Shown one piece after another: positions 49,517 to 58,057 of a stretch of 64,000 nt of DNA. The stretch is from Hydrogenophaga sp. BPS33. GTDB lineage: Bacteria > Pseudomonadota > Gammaproteobacteria > Burkholderiales > Burkholderiaceae_C. Where the stretch lies: NCBI RefSeq assembly GCF_009859475.1, contig NZ_CP044549.1, positions 1,488,001 through 1,552,000 of the forward strand, given 5' to 3'. Below the pieces are notes generated by a model. The model saw nothing but the letters and a program-made list of their open reading frames with translations, was not told the origin of the DNA and did not search any database. Positions within the stretch are counted from its first letter, which is position 1. Each line of letters begins with the position of its first letter. The position numbers and the translations under genes are program-made.

Positions 49517-50992
49517 ATGAAATCGGAAGTATTGTTTGAAGCGAACGCCGAAGCGGACATTGTCGTGATCGGCTTCGGCGGCGCCGGCGCCGCGACGGCC
49601 ATTGCGGCTCACGACATGGGCGCCAAGGTGATTATTCTGGAGAAGGCGCCGAAGGGCCTCGAAGGCGGCAATACGCGCGTTTCAGGTCAGGGCTATCTGA
49701 ACGTTGATGGAGTCGAAGACGCCGTTGACTATCTGAACGCTCTAGCCGGCAGCGAAGAGTTGCCCCAGAACCATGTTCGGGCATGGGTAATGGAATGCAG
49801 TCAGAACAATGACTGGATGCGAAGCATAGGGGCGACGCCCGAGGAGCACCATCACCAACCGGTCGGCATTGAGTTTCCTGAGCTGAAGGGCTCGCAATGC
49901 GTCCGAAAGTTCCACCACGGCCCTCGGACAGGCTACTCTCATACATGGGATTTTCTGGCAGGCGCTGTCGCGGAGCGATCCATCGAGGTGCTCTACGACG
50001 CGCGCGCGAGCAAGCTCATTCAAGAGGGTATGTCCCGGGAAATTCTTGGCGTTCAGGCAAGCTGCGCCGGCCAGCCCATCACGGTTCGCGCCAGGAAGGC
50101 GGTTGTTCTGGCTTGCGGGGGCTTTGAGAACAATCAGTCGATGATTCGCGACTATCTGCCCGGCGTGTCTGCCTGCTATCCCTCAGGAACGCCGTATAAC
50201 GAAGGTGACGGTGTTCACATGGCGCTGGCAGTCGGTGCCGATCTCTGGCATATGAAAAACTTCGCGGGTCCTTCGATGGCGCTCAAGGTCAACGAATACC
50301 AAAGCACCTTTTCGATGACAGCGCTGCATTTCAGCCATGAGCAGCGCGGGGGAATGATTGTGGTCGGTCCCGACGGCCGCCGCTTTACCGACGAAAAGTA
50401 CAAGACTTTGCACGGTAAGGTCCGCCGAAGTGGGGAGTGGCACACGCTCGCGCTGCCCACAGCCATGTATATGGTGTTTGACCATGCCCTGTTCTCGGAT
50501 GGACCGATCTACGACAAGGAGCCGCGAATGAACTGGAGTCGTGTGGTCGATCGGTATCAGTGGAGCGACGACAACGTCGCCGAGCTCGACAAGGGGTGGA
50601 TCAAGAAGGGTGATTCCATCGAGAACCTCGCAGAAGTTCTCGGCCTGGATCCTCAGGCGCTGAAGCGGACATGTGATGAATGGAATGTCATATGCGCCAA
50701 TGGCCGGGACGACCATTTCGGCCGCACGCGCATGCTGAACCCGATCGAGCGCGGGCCCTTCTATGCAGTTCCGCTCGTGGCCTCGCTGCTCAACACACAA
50801 GGAGGGCCGCGGCGAAACGCTCGCGCCCAGGTGGTTGCGCCCGATGGCGAACCGATTCCGCGGCTCTACAGCGCTGGCGAACTGGGATCGATTTTCGGCT
50901 ATCTATACCAGGGAGCAGGCAACATCGGCGAGTGCCTGGCCACGGGGCGCATTGCTGCTCGCAACGCCGTCAGCGAACCCGTCATCGACTGA
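49517..50992 (+). CDS. FAD-dependent dehydrogenase, fumarate reductase/tricarballylate dehydrogenase-like
   Basis: A 491-residue flavoprotein of the succinate dehydrogenase/fumarate reductase flavoprotein-subunit family (FAD_binding_2). The N-terminal dinucleotide fold is IVVIGFGGAGAATAIAAHDM with LEKAPKGLEGGNTRVSGQGY, and the C-terminal FAD-contact segment is RLYSAGELGSIFGYLYQGAG followed by NIGECLATGRIAARNA. It lacks a cytochrome or periplasmic signal, so it is a soluble or loosely attached cytoplasmic enzyme, like 3-ketosteroid dehydrogenases and TcuA. It probably oxidises a carboxylate to an unsaturated acid that the PrpD-like enzymes then hydrate. The gene is followed by prpD-like number two after 8 bases. 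Confidence 0.9.
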   Translation: MKSEVLFEANAEADIVVIGFGGAGAATAIAAHDMGAKVIILEKAPKGLEGGNTRVSGQGYLNVDGVEDAVDYLNALAGSEELPQNHVRAWVMECSQNNDWMRSIGATPEEHHHQPVGIEFPELKGSQCVRKFHHGPRTGYSHTWDFLAGAVAERSIEVLYDARASKLIQEGMSREILGVQASCAGQPITVRARKAVVLACGGFENNQSMIRDYLPGVSACYPSGTPYNEGDGVHMALAVGADLWHMKNFAGPSMALKVNEYQSTFSMTALHFSHEQRGGMIVVGPDGRRFTDEKYKTLHGKVRRSGEWHTLALPTAMYMVFDHALFSDGPIYDKEPRMNWSRVVDRYQWSDDNVAELDKGWIKKGDSIENLAEVLGLDPQALKRTCDEWNVICANGRDDHFGRTRMLNPIERGPFYAVPLVASLLNTQGGPRRNARAQVVAPDGEPIPRLYSAGELGSIFGYLYQGAGNIGECLATGRIAARNAVSEPVID

Positions 50993-51000
50993 GGCCATCA

Positions 51001-52404
51001 ATGGAAGAAACACGAAAGCTGGCGCGGTTCGCCTCTGAACTTGCGTTCGATTCCATCCCAAAGGAAGTAGTAAGCAAGGCGAAGCTGTTGATCCTCGACC
51101 AAATCGGCGCCATGCTTGGAGCGGCCACACTGCCTTGGAGCCGCTCGGTGCTGGACTATGTTCTGGACTGGGGTGGCGTCGAGGGAAATTCGACCGTTGC
51201 GTACTTCGGCACGAAAACCCGCCTCGAGCTCGCAGCATTCGCAAATGCCTGCTTCGGTCATGGATTCGAGATCGACGACCTTTACGTCCGGGGGCAGTCG
51301 CATCCCGGGTGTGTCGTCATTCCGACTGCTATCGCGGCTTGCGAATCCCAGGCTGGTTCAGGGCGCGATCTGCTGACCGCGGTGGTCGCCGGCTACGAGG
51401 TCATGGGGCGCATCAATCACGCCATCATGCCTTCCTGTGCCGAAAAGGGCTTCCATGCGGCGACGTCGGTCACCGGTCCATTCGGAGCGGCGATTGCCGC
51501 CGGAAAACTACACCGGCTCGACGCCGGCCTCATGGTCCATGCGATGTCGATCGCCGGCAGCCATGCTTCTGGGACCATCGAATACGACCAGGGCGGAGGC
51601 AGCGTGAAGCGGGTACATGCGGGGATTGCTGCTGCGGCGGGAGTTCGATCGGTGCTGCTCGCGAAACACGGGATCACGGGGCCTGCGACGATCCTGGAAG
51701 GCAAGCACGGAATATGTCACGTGTTTGCGGACAGTTGCGACCTTGGTCGGCTGACTCGCGGCTTGGGCACCGACTTTCCTGTGGTGACGGGCACTGGGTT
51801 CAAGGCCTACTGTTGCTGCGCAGGCATGCACTCCGGCATCGAGGCGCTGCAGAACCTGATGTGGAAGCACAGTATGGACGCGGCTGCGGTGAAGTCGATC
51901 ACCATGGGAACGCACTCGCGCGCGCTGTCCCATATCTCTGCTGAAGCGACGGACATCACGAGTGCTCAGTTCAGCGCCCGCTTTGGCCTTGCAGTTCGCA
52001 TGCTGCGCGGTGCAAACGGCTTCTCGGAATACACACCAGAAACCCTTAGGGACCCGGCCATTCGGGCGCTGATGGAGCGTATCGCTTTGGAGCGGGATGA
52101 GGTCTGCGATAGCGAGTGGCCGAAGACACGAGGCGCGCGCGTGCGGATTGTAATGAGCGACGGCCGCCAGCTCGAGGAAAAGGTGGATTACTACACCGGC
52201 ATGGAAGAAAACCCGATGAGCGATGACGCCGTGCGTACAAAGTTTATGACGCTGCTGGGCCCGCTGGTTCCCGAGCGCCAGTTGACGGAAATTTTGTCTC
52301 TGGTGACGCAGCTCGAGGATGCTCCGGACCTTCTGCCGCTGGCGCGCCTTCTTTGCGTGCCCGACGGCCCACGCGATCAGACGCCGTCGCGACCTTCCCA
52401 TTGA
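51001..52404 (+). CDS. MmgE/PrpD-family protein (second of three)
   Basis: A 467-residue 2-methylcitrate-dehydratase-family protein, starting at the ATG at 51001. It shows VVSKAKLLILDQIGAMLGAA, the active-site-like ACFGHGFEIDDLYVRGQSHP (HGFEIDD here, HAFDFDD in the first paralogue), GFHAATSVTGPFGAAIAAGK and CAGMHSGIEALQNLMWKHSM. The protein carries more cysteine near the substrate site (YCCCAGMH) than its neighbours. It follows the flavoprotein by 8 bases and precedes the third paralogue by 9 bases, so the three genes form one transcript. Confidence 0.9.
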   Translation: MEETRKLARFASELAFDSIPKEVVSKAKLLILDQIGAMLGAATLPWSRSVLDYVLDWGGVEGNSTVAYFGTKTRLELAAFANACFGHGFEIDDLYVRGQSHPGCVVIPTAIAACESQAGSGRDLLTAVVAGYEVMGRINHAIMPSCAEKGFHAATSVTGPFGAAIAAGKLHRLDAGLMVHAMSIAGSHASGTIEYDQGGGSVKRVHAGIAAAAGVRSVLLAKHGITGPATILEGKHGICHVFADSCDLGRLTRGLGTDFPVVTGTGFKAYCCCAGMHSGIEALQNLMWKHSMDAAAVKSITMGTHSRALSHISAEATDITSAQFSARFGLAVRMLRGANGFSEYTPETLRDPAIRALMERIALERDEVCDSEWPKTRGARVRIVMSDGRQLEEKVDYYTGMEENPMSDDAVRTKFMTLLGPLVPERQLTEILSLVTQLEDAPDLLPLARLLCVPDGPRDQTPSRPSH

Positions 52405-52413
52405 GTAGTGGAA

Positions 52414-53799
52414 ATGAATCAATCTGAACAGTTCTCCCCCACCGAAGCGCTCGCCACGTTCGGTGCGAATCTCCGCTTCGAAGATCTCCCCACGGGAGTG
52501 GTCTCCCGAATGAAAATGAGCCTTCTCGACAGCCTAGGGTGCTGCATTCACGGCGCGACGTTGCCGTGGAGCAGGATTGTGGCGGACATGTGCCTGCGCG
52601 AGGATAGCAAACCGGTCGCGACGATCCTGGGACAGGCAAGGCGGTCATCGGCGGCGCTGGCAGCGCTGGCGAATGCCACGGCTGGGCATGCGTTCGAGCT
52701 CGACGACATCCACAAGGAATCGGTCGTGCACGCCGGTTCCATCGCGCTTCCCGTAACACTCGCAATGGCCGAAGAGCAACAGGCGATGAGCGGCGCGGAT
52801 TTCCTGACGGCTATGGTGGCCGGCTATGAGGTGGGGCATCGGGTCGGAAGCGCGGCCACGACAAGTCTCTTTTTCAGAGGATTTCACCCCCAGGGCACTT
52901 CGGGCGTCTTCGTCGCGGCCGCATCGGCGGCTCGCGCACTCGGTCTGCCAGCCCACCAGTTTCAGCATGCATTGGGTATCGTCGGCTCTCAGGCCGGTGG
53001 GCTGATGGCGGCGCAGGAAGGTGCAATGGTGAAGCGCTTTCACAGTGGGCGCGCCGCGCAAAGCGGGGTATATGCGGCATTCCTGGCGAAGGAATCCTTC
53101 ACTGGCGTGCTGGACGTGCTGGAGGCGTCCTACGGGGGCTATCTAACCTCATACTCCGACGAGCCGAACGTCGCGCGGCTGCTGTCGGGCCTGGGTGAAA
53201 CCTGGGAGACGTTGAGCGTCGGATATAAACCCCACGCAAGCGTCACGAGCATCCACACCGCCCTGGATTGCCTCGACGAGCTGATGAAGGAGCATGCCTT
53301 CGATGCGGACGCCATAGACCAGATGCAAGTGGGGCTCAGCCGGATGACACACGTCCATTGCGCCTGGCCGTACAAGGCCCAGGGGGTCACGGCGGCTCAG
53401 ATGAATCTCTTCTATGGCCTGGCCGTCATTGCCATCGACCGCGAGGCATTCACCGAGCAGTATGCGCAGGAACGTCTCGCGGACGAAAGAATCCTGAGCT
53501 TCATCGAGAAGATCACCGCCACGATCGATCCGGAGATCGATGCCGAGGGCGCAGCTGCTCGACACGCTTGCAGGCTTCATGTGCAACTCAACGATGGCCG
53601 GGCCTTCGAACGATTCAAGGCCGACAGGCATGGGAGCCCGACCAATCCCCTGACCGAGGCAGAAATCGTCAGGAAGTTCGAGCGTGTCGTGGCCAAGTGT
53701 GTTCCTGAGGCCGGTTCGCGCCGTATCGTCGATGTGGTGTCCGATATCGAGCGGCTCCCGACGATCGTGCCCCTGATAGACGCACTCAGATTCTGTTGA
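52414..53799 (+). CDS. MmgE/PrpD-family protein (third of three)
   Basis: A 461-residue protein of the same family; a GTG two codons earlier (52408) is an equally possible start. Features are VVSRMKMSLLDSLGCCIHGA, HAFELDDIHKESVVHAGSIA, RGFHPQGTSGVFVAAASAAR and VGYKPHASVTSIHTALDCLD. Its substrate-site sequence is closer to the first paralogue than to the second. Two adjacent members may form a heteromer or handle successive hydration steps. The gene ends the operon, with a 180-base gap before the isocitrate-lyase-family gene. Confidence 0.9.
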   Translation: MNQSEQFSPTEALATFGANLRFEDLPTGVVSRMKMSLLDSLGCCIHGATLPWSRIVADMCLREDSKPVATILGQARRSSAALAALANATAGHAFELDDIHKESVVHAGSIALPVTLAMAEEQQAMSGADFLTAMVAGYEVGHRVGSAATTSLFFRGFHPQGTSGVFVAAASAARALGLPAHQFQHALGIVGSQAGGLMAAQEGAMVKRFHSGRAAQSGVYAAFLAKESFTGVLDVLEASYGGYLTSYSDEPNVARLLSGLGETWETLSVGYKPHASVTSIHTALDCLDELMKEHAFDADAIDQMQVGLSRMTHVHCAWPYKAQGVTAAQMNLFYGLAVIAIDREAFTEQYAQERLADERILSFIEKITATIDPEIDAEGAAARHACRLHVQLNDGRAFERFKADRHGSPTNPLTEAEIVRKFERVVAKCVPEAGSRRIVDVVSDIERLPTIVPLIDALRFC

Positions 53800-53979
53800 T
53801 TCGGTCGCAGAACAGCGCTCCGCGTAGGTGCGGGCAAGATGTGAGTGGCGGCTGCCCCTTGTATCGGCAAGCTCCTGCGTCCATGAAACTGGGGAGTCCG
53901 TACGGACTCTCAAACCGCTGTCGCGCTCCCCGGAGCAGTTGCCCGGAGGGTGTGCGACAACACGAAACTAAGCGAGTAA

Positions 53980-54840
53980 ATGTCTACCCGTAAGCAACTC
54001 AAGGCTCTGGCCGAGGCCCGGCGCGGTGTGATCGTGCCGGGTGCGTTCAATGCGCTCTCCGCCAAGGTGATCGAAGACCTGGGCTATGAAGCCGTGTACG
54101 TCACCGGGGCAGGCGTCACCAACATGTGGTTCGGCATGCCCGATCAAGGCTTCATGGGACTTTCCGAAATCGCTGAGCACACGGCGCGCATCCGCGATGC
54201 GGTGTGCGTACCGCTCATCGTCGATGCTGATACCGGCTTCGGCAACGCTCTCAACGTGCGGCACACCGTGCGCACGCTAGAGCGCGCGGGCGCCGACTGC
54301 ATCCAGTTTGAAGACCAGGTCGCGCCAAAGCGCTGTGGCCACTTCTCGGGCAAACAAGTCACCAGCACTGAGGAGGCGGTAAGCAAGATCCGTGCGGCCG
54401 TGGACGCGCGCCATGATCCGGACCTGCTGATCATGGCCCGTACGGACGCCGCCGCCACACAAGGCTTTGATGCCGCTGTCGAGCGTGCGCAGAAGTTCGT
54501 CGAGGCCGGTGCTGACATCCTGTTCGTGGAAGCGGTGACGACGGAAGAGCAGATCCGCGCGCTGCCCCAGCGCCTGGGCCCGCCGCAGTTGATGAACATG
54601 GTGATCGGCGGTAAGACGCCGATCTTCAATGCTGACGAGCTGAGCCGGTTAGGCTACGGCATCGTGCTCTATGCCAACGCAGCCCTGCAGGCGGCCGTGG
54701 CCGGTATGCAGAAGACCCTTACCATGCTGCGCGACGAGAAGGAAGTGCAGGAGTCCAGTGGGCTGGTGGCCTCGTTCGCCGAGCGCCAGCGCCTTGTGGG
54801 CAAGCCCGAATGGGACACGCTCGAAAAGCGCTACACCTGA
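53980..54840 (+). CDS. Isocitrate lyase/PEP mutase-family enzyme (methylisocitrate lyase or oxaloacetate decarboxylase-like)
   Basis: A 286-residue cytoplasmic TIM-barrel enzyme. It has PGAFNALSAKVIEDLGYEAV, the metal-binding Asp pair in PLIVDADTGFGNA (D82, D84), the acidic strand CIQFEDQVAPKRCGH, and the flexible-loop K-x-C-G-H motif (K117, C119, G120, H121) that marks C-C lyases such as isocitrate and methylisocitrate lyase rather than phosphonomutases. Length fits methylisocitrate lyase and oxaloacetate decarboxylase. After PrpD-like genes, a retro-aldol cleavage giving pyruvate or glyoxylate plus a dicarboxylate is chemically sensible. It is preceded by 180 bases without a clear promoter. 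Confidence 0.88.
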   Translation: MSTRKQLKALAEARRGVIVPGAFNALSAKVIEDLGYEAVYVTGAGVTNMWFGMPDQGFMGLSEIAEHTARIRDAVCVPLIVDADTGFGNALNVRHTVRTLERAGADCIQFEDQVAPKRCGHFSGKQVTSTEEAVSKIRAAVDARHDPDLLIMARTDAAATQGFDAAVERAQKFVEAGADILFVEAVTTEEQIRALPQRLGPPQLMNMVIGGKTPIFNADELSRLGYGIVLYANAALQAAVAGMQKTLTMLRDEKEVQESSGLVASFAERQRLVGKPEWDTLEKRYT

Positions 54841-55164
54841 TCGCCGTGGGCGGAGCTGACGAGGACATGTACGAGCGCTCAGGGGCATAGTTTGCGGCCT
54901 TGTCCTGCATCGCTAGAGAGCTTCGAACCGCGCTCGGTCCAGGCCCGCGTATCTGACGGTTCAGTTGTAGCGACCAACATGGGCGTCCTGCTCCGGCTTT
55001 CCCGGCTTCGAGCAAACGTATATCGGAATCCCCGAGTTGGCCTAAACGGGAGGCGGAGGCGTTGTTTACTTTCATAAATTTGCAAGCAGGCCGTCTTATT
55101 TGCCCTTTTTCACGAGCTGAGTCATAGGAAGAATCGCCAGACCCTCGCCCATCCTGGAGCACCC
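54841..55164. other. Intergenic stretch with no recognisable gene
   Basis: About 320 bases between the isocitrate-lyase-family and aminotransferase genes. The last 100 bases turn AT-rich around 55055-55105 (GTTTACTTTCATAAATTTGC), where a promoter for the aminotransferase is likely, but no clear -35/-10 pair or dyad stands out. Confidence 0.4.
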
Positions 55165-56523
55165 ATGAGCAACCTTAAGATCCCGCAAAACGCTTCTCAA
55201 CCCATTCGCATGGACGCCCAGTGGCTGGACGCCCACTGGATGCCGTTCACCGGAAACAGGCAATTCAAGCAGGCCCCTCGTTTGGTCGTGCAAGCCAAAG
55301 GCGCCTATTTCACCGACGCCGACGGCCGCAAGATCTTCGACGGGCTTTCGGGCCTGTGGTGCACGGGTCTCGGGCATTGCCGGCAAGAGGTCACCGACGC
55401 AGTGAGCCGCCAGGTCGCAACGCTTGACTACTCACCGGCCTTCCAGTTCGGCCATCCGCTGTCCTTCGAGCTGGCCAACCGTCTGCGCGAGCTCACCCCC
55501 GACGGGCTGGACTACGTTTTCTTTACCGGCTCAGGTTCGGAGTCGGCTGACACTTCCCTCAAGATGGCTCGTGCCTACTGGCGCGCGAAGGGCCAAGCAT
55601 CAAAAACCCGCCTGATCGGGCGCGAGAAGGGCTATCACGGCGTGAACTTCGGGGGCATCTCGGTCGGCGGCATTGGAGGAAACCGCAAGTTCTTCGGGCA
55701 TGCTGTCGATGCCGACCACCTGCCACACACTCTGCTCGCATCCAATGCGTTTTCACGCGGCGAGGCAGAGCTCGGCGGTGAAGCACTCGCCGACCGCCTG
55801 CTCGACCTCATTGCACTACACGATGCGAGCAATATTGCGGCGGTCATTATCGAGCCGTTCTCTGGTTCGGCAGGTGTTGTCATTCCTCCGAAAGGCTACC
55901 TCAATCGCGTGCGCGAGATTTGCACGGCCAATGACATCCTGTTGATCTTCGACGAGGTGATAACCGGTTTTGGCCGCGCAGGCGCAATGACAGGGGCAGA
56001 GGCTTTCGGCGTCACACCCGACATAATGAACGTCGCCAAGCAAATTACCAACGGCGCCCAGCCCTTGGGTGCCGTCATCACCAGCCGTGACATCTACGAC
56101 ACCTTCATGGCTACGGGCGGTCCGGAGTACCTTGTCGAATTCCCGCATGGCTACACCTACTCCGCCCATCCGGTCGCGTGTGCGGCAGGGTTAGCAGCAC
56201 TGGACATCCTTGTGAAGGAAGATCTCGTGGGGCGCGTGCGCCAAATGGCACCTCATTTCGAGCAGGCCGTGCACGGCCTAAAGGGACAGCCCCACGTCGC
56301 CGACATCCGCAACTATGGGCTGGCTGCGGGCATCACGATCACTTCAGCGCCCGGCGAGCCCGCGCGCAGGCCATATGAAATCGCCATGGCATGCTGGAGG
56401 AAGGGCTTCTACGTGAGGTACGGGGGCGACACGATCCAGCTTGCACCGCCGTTCATCTCTGAACGTTTCGAAATCGACCGCCTTGTCAGCGCTCTTGGAG
56501 ACGCACTCAACGAGGTTTGCTAA
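55165..56523 (+). CDS. Class III aminotransferase, omega-amino acid:pyruvate type
   Basis: A 452-residue PLP enzyme (fold I) transferring an amino group from a beta-alanine-like or other omega-amine donor to pyruvate. Features: LDAHWMPFTGNRQFKQAPRL near the start (the W-M-P-F-T-x-N-R signature of beta-alanine:pyruvate aminotransferases), FFTGSGSESADTSLKMARAY, PLP-ring Asp in LIFDEVITGFGR (D263), and the Schiff-base Lys in MNVAKQITNGAQPLGAV (K292). The ATG at 55165 precedes SNLKIPQ. It stands alone between two gaps. It may remove nitrogen from an amino acid delivered by the Liv-type transporter downstream or released by the hydantoinase-like enzyme upstream. Confidence 0.92.
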   Translation: MSNLKIPQNASQPIRMDAQWLDAHWMPFTGNRQFKQAPRLVVQAKGAYFTDADGRKIFDGLSGLWCTGLGHCRQEVTDAVSRQVATLDYSPAFQFGHPLSFELANRLRELTPDGLDYVFFTGSGSESADTSLKMARAYWRAKGQASKTRLIGREKGYHGVNFGGISVGGIGGNRKFFGHAVDADHLPHTLLASNAFSRGEAELGGEALADRLLDLIALHDASNIAAVIIEPFSGSAGVVIPPKGYLNRVREICTANDILLIFDEVITGFGRAGAMTGAEAFGVTPDIMNVAKQITNGAQPLGAVITSRDIYDTFMATGGPEYLVEFPHGYTYSAHPVACAAGLAALDILVKEDLVGRVRQMAPHFEQAVHGLKGQPHVADIRNYGLAAGITITSAPGEPARRPYEIAMACWRKGFYVRYGGDTIQLAPPFISERFEIDRLVSALGDALNEVC

Positions 56524-56661
56524 ATTCGTTGTTATATTGCACGGACGGCAATCAACACTATAGCGATCCGGCTCGGCCACTATGCAGTCTCGCGACTGGT
56601 GTCTGTTGGGGGCGCGTTGAAGCTTTTGGACTGCCCCCGGTCTAGTAGACAAACCGTCGCC

Positions 56662-57516
56662 TCAAGCCGAAGCGCGTTCAAACGCTTCGGGACTGACGCC
56701 GCCCAGGTGGCTGTGGCGGCGGGTTCGGTTGTAGAACGCTTCGATGTAGTCGAAGACATCGGAGCGTGCCAGGTCCCTGGTCTTGTAAATGCGCTTCTGG
56801 ATGCGCTCTTTCTTCAGGCTGCTGAAGAAGGACTCGGCAACGGCATTGTCCCAGCAGTTCCCCCGTCTGCTCATGCTCGGCTCGAGGTCGTGGGCTGAAC
56901 AAAACCGCTTGAAGTCGTCACTTCCGTACTGGCTGCCCTGGTCGCTGTGCACAATGACCCGCTGTTGGGGCTTTCGACGCCACACGGCCATCAGCACAGC
57001 GTCCAACGCGAGCTCTCTGCTCAACGAGGGCTTCATGGACCAGCCCACTACCTTGCGGGCGTAGAGGTCCAAGACCACCGCCAGATACAGCCAGCCTTGC
57101 CAGGTCCGGATGTAGGTGATGTCGGTGACCCAGACCTTGTTGGGCGCGTCCACCGTGAATTCGCGTTGCAGGTGGTTTGGCGCAATGAGGGAGGGTCTTC
57201 CTGCAATCGATCGAGGCTTCTTGTAGCCACGCACAGCCTTGATCTTGTGGCGCTGCATGAGGCGCTCCACACGATGCAGGCCGCAGGTTTCACCCGCCTC
57301 GCGAAGATCTGCAAACACCCGCCGAGCACCATAGACGCCGTGACTTGCTGCGTATGAATTTCGAATCATTTCAAGCAGCCGAGCGTCGTCTTTGGCCCGC
57401 TCGGACTGCGGGCATTGCAGCCATGCATAGAAGCCTGCGCGCGCCACCTGCAGCACCCTGCACATCAGGCTCAGGGCAAATTCATGACGATGTTCGATCA
57501 TGAAGCGGTACTTCAC
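56662..57516 (-). CDS. IS3-family transposase OrfB
   Basis: A 284-residue DDE protein: RFMIEHRHEFALSLMCRVLQ, HTH_21 region GVYGARRVFADLREAGETCG, then the core VWVTDITYIRTWQGWLYLAV with the first Asp, VIVHSDQGSQYGSDDFKRF with the second, and NCWDNAVAESFFSSLKKERI with the Glu. The end HSHLGGVSPEAFERASA is normal. The ATG overlaps the OrfA stop. All catalytic residues are present. Confidence 0.93.
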   Translation of the reverse strand: MKYRFMIEHRHEFALSLMCRVLQVARAGFYAWLQCPQSERAKDDARLLEMIRNSYAASHGVYGARRVFADLREAGETCGLHRVERLMQRHKIKAVRGYKKPRSIAGRPSLIAPNHLQREFTVDAPNKVWVTDITYIRTWQGWLYLAVVLDLYARKVVGWSMKPSLSRELALDAVLMAVWRRKPQQRVIVHSDQGSQYGSDDFKRFCSAHDLEPSMSRRGNCWDNAVAESFFSSLKKERIQKRIYKTRDLARSDVFDYIEAFYNRTRRHSHLGGVSPEAFERASA

Positions 57517-57797
57517 TCGGGCTCCCTGGCAAAGTACTGCGCGGCTTTTTTTAGTAGGTCGCGCTCCTCTTCAATGCGGCGCATCTGGGCACGCAGCCGA
57601 AGAATTTCGCTCTTGGCCTCCAGCAACTCCTTGGATTGCTGCTCGGACTTGTCTGGCGCAACGGCCTTGACCCACTTGTACAGACTGTGTGCTGACACGC
57701 CTAAACGGGCGGCCACATCGGGCACGGTGTAACCGCGTTCGACGACCTGTTTGACTGCCTCTTCCTTGAATTCTGGTGAAAACCTCTGGGTGCTCAT
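57513..57797 (-). CDS. IS3-family transposase OrfA
   Basis: A 94-residue DNA-binding protein. The ATG at 57797 (MSTQRFSPEFKEEAVKQVVE) is preferred because GGAGGA lies 7 bases upstream; an ATG at 57818 would add 7 residues. The HTH is TVPDVAARLGVSAHSLYKWV and the leucine-zipper helix runs LLEAKSEILRLRAQMRRIEE. Confidence 0.92.
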   Translation of the reverse strand: MSTQRFSPEFKEEAVKQVVERGYTVPDVAARLGVSAHSLYKWVKAVAPDKSEQQSKELLEAKSEILRLRAQMRRIEEERDLLKKAAQYFAREPE

Positions 57798-57817
57798 CGC
57801 ACTTCCTCCTATGCTCA

Positions 57818-57897
57818 AAGGATAGGCGGGGTTTGTCTACCGGACCAGGGGCAGTCCAAGGATAGGCGGGGTTTGTCTACCGGACCAGGGGCAGTCC
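57818..57897. repeat. Tandem duplication of an IS3 right end (2 x 40 bp)
   Basis: The 40 bases from AAGGATAGGCGGGGTTTGTC to GGACCAGGGGCAGTCC occur twice head to tail, at 57818-57857 and 57858-57897, without visible differences. The unit is the right terminal inverted repeat of the adjacent IS3 element. Confidence 0.92.
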
Positions 57898-58057
57898 AGG
57901 CGTCAATGCATCGGGTCGATGAGGTGTATGCGTAGGCTGACCGCTTGGTCTTCGACGTGACCTTGAGGTGTGCCAGTCGGTCCTCCGGTTCCGTGAGGAA
58001 CCGGAGGGGTCACCTTGCTCAATTGGGAGTACGCAGCCGGGTACATACACAGCGTCG

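Larger units (their letters stand above)
56628..57857 (-). mobile_element. IS3-family insertion sequence, apparently intact
   Basis: The left end is GGACTGCCCCCGGTCTAGTA (56628 on) and the right end read inward from 57857 is GGACTGCCCCTGGTCCGGTA; both go on to AGACAAACC. OrfA and OrfB are complete with a 4-base overlap. The final 40 bases of the right end are repeated once more in tandem (57858-57897), so the outer boundary is ambiguous. No target duplication is evident with either boundary. Confidence 0.9.

Noticed and set aside
57818..57897. Possible start of a CRISPR-like array
   Set aside because: There are only two directly adjoining units without spacers, and the unit is the terminal repeat of the adjacent IS3 element.
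57898..57935. Similarity of GTCAATGCATCGGGTCGATG to part of the 293-bp repeat
   Set aside because: The match is limited to about 20 bases with mismatches and does not extend, so a third copy of the repeat cannot be claimed.
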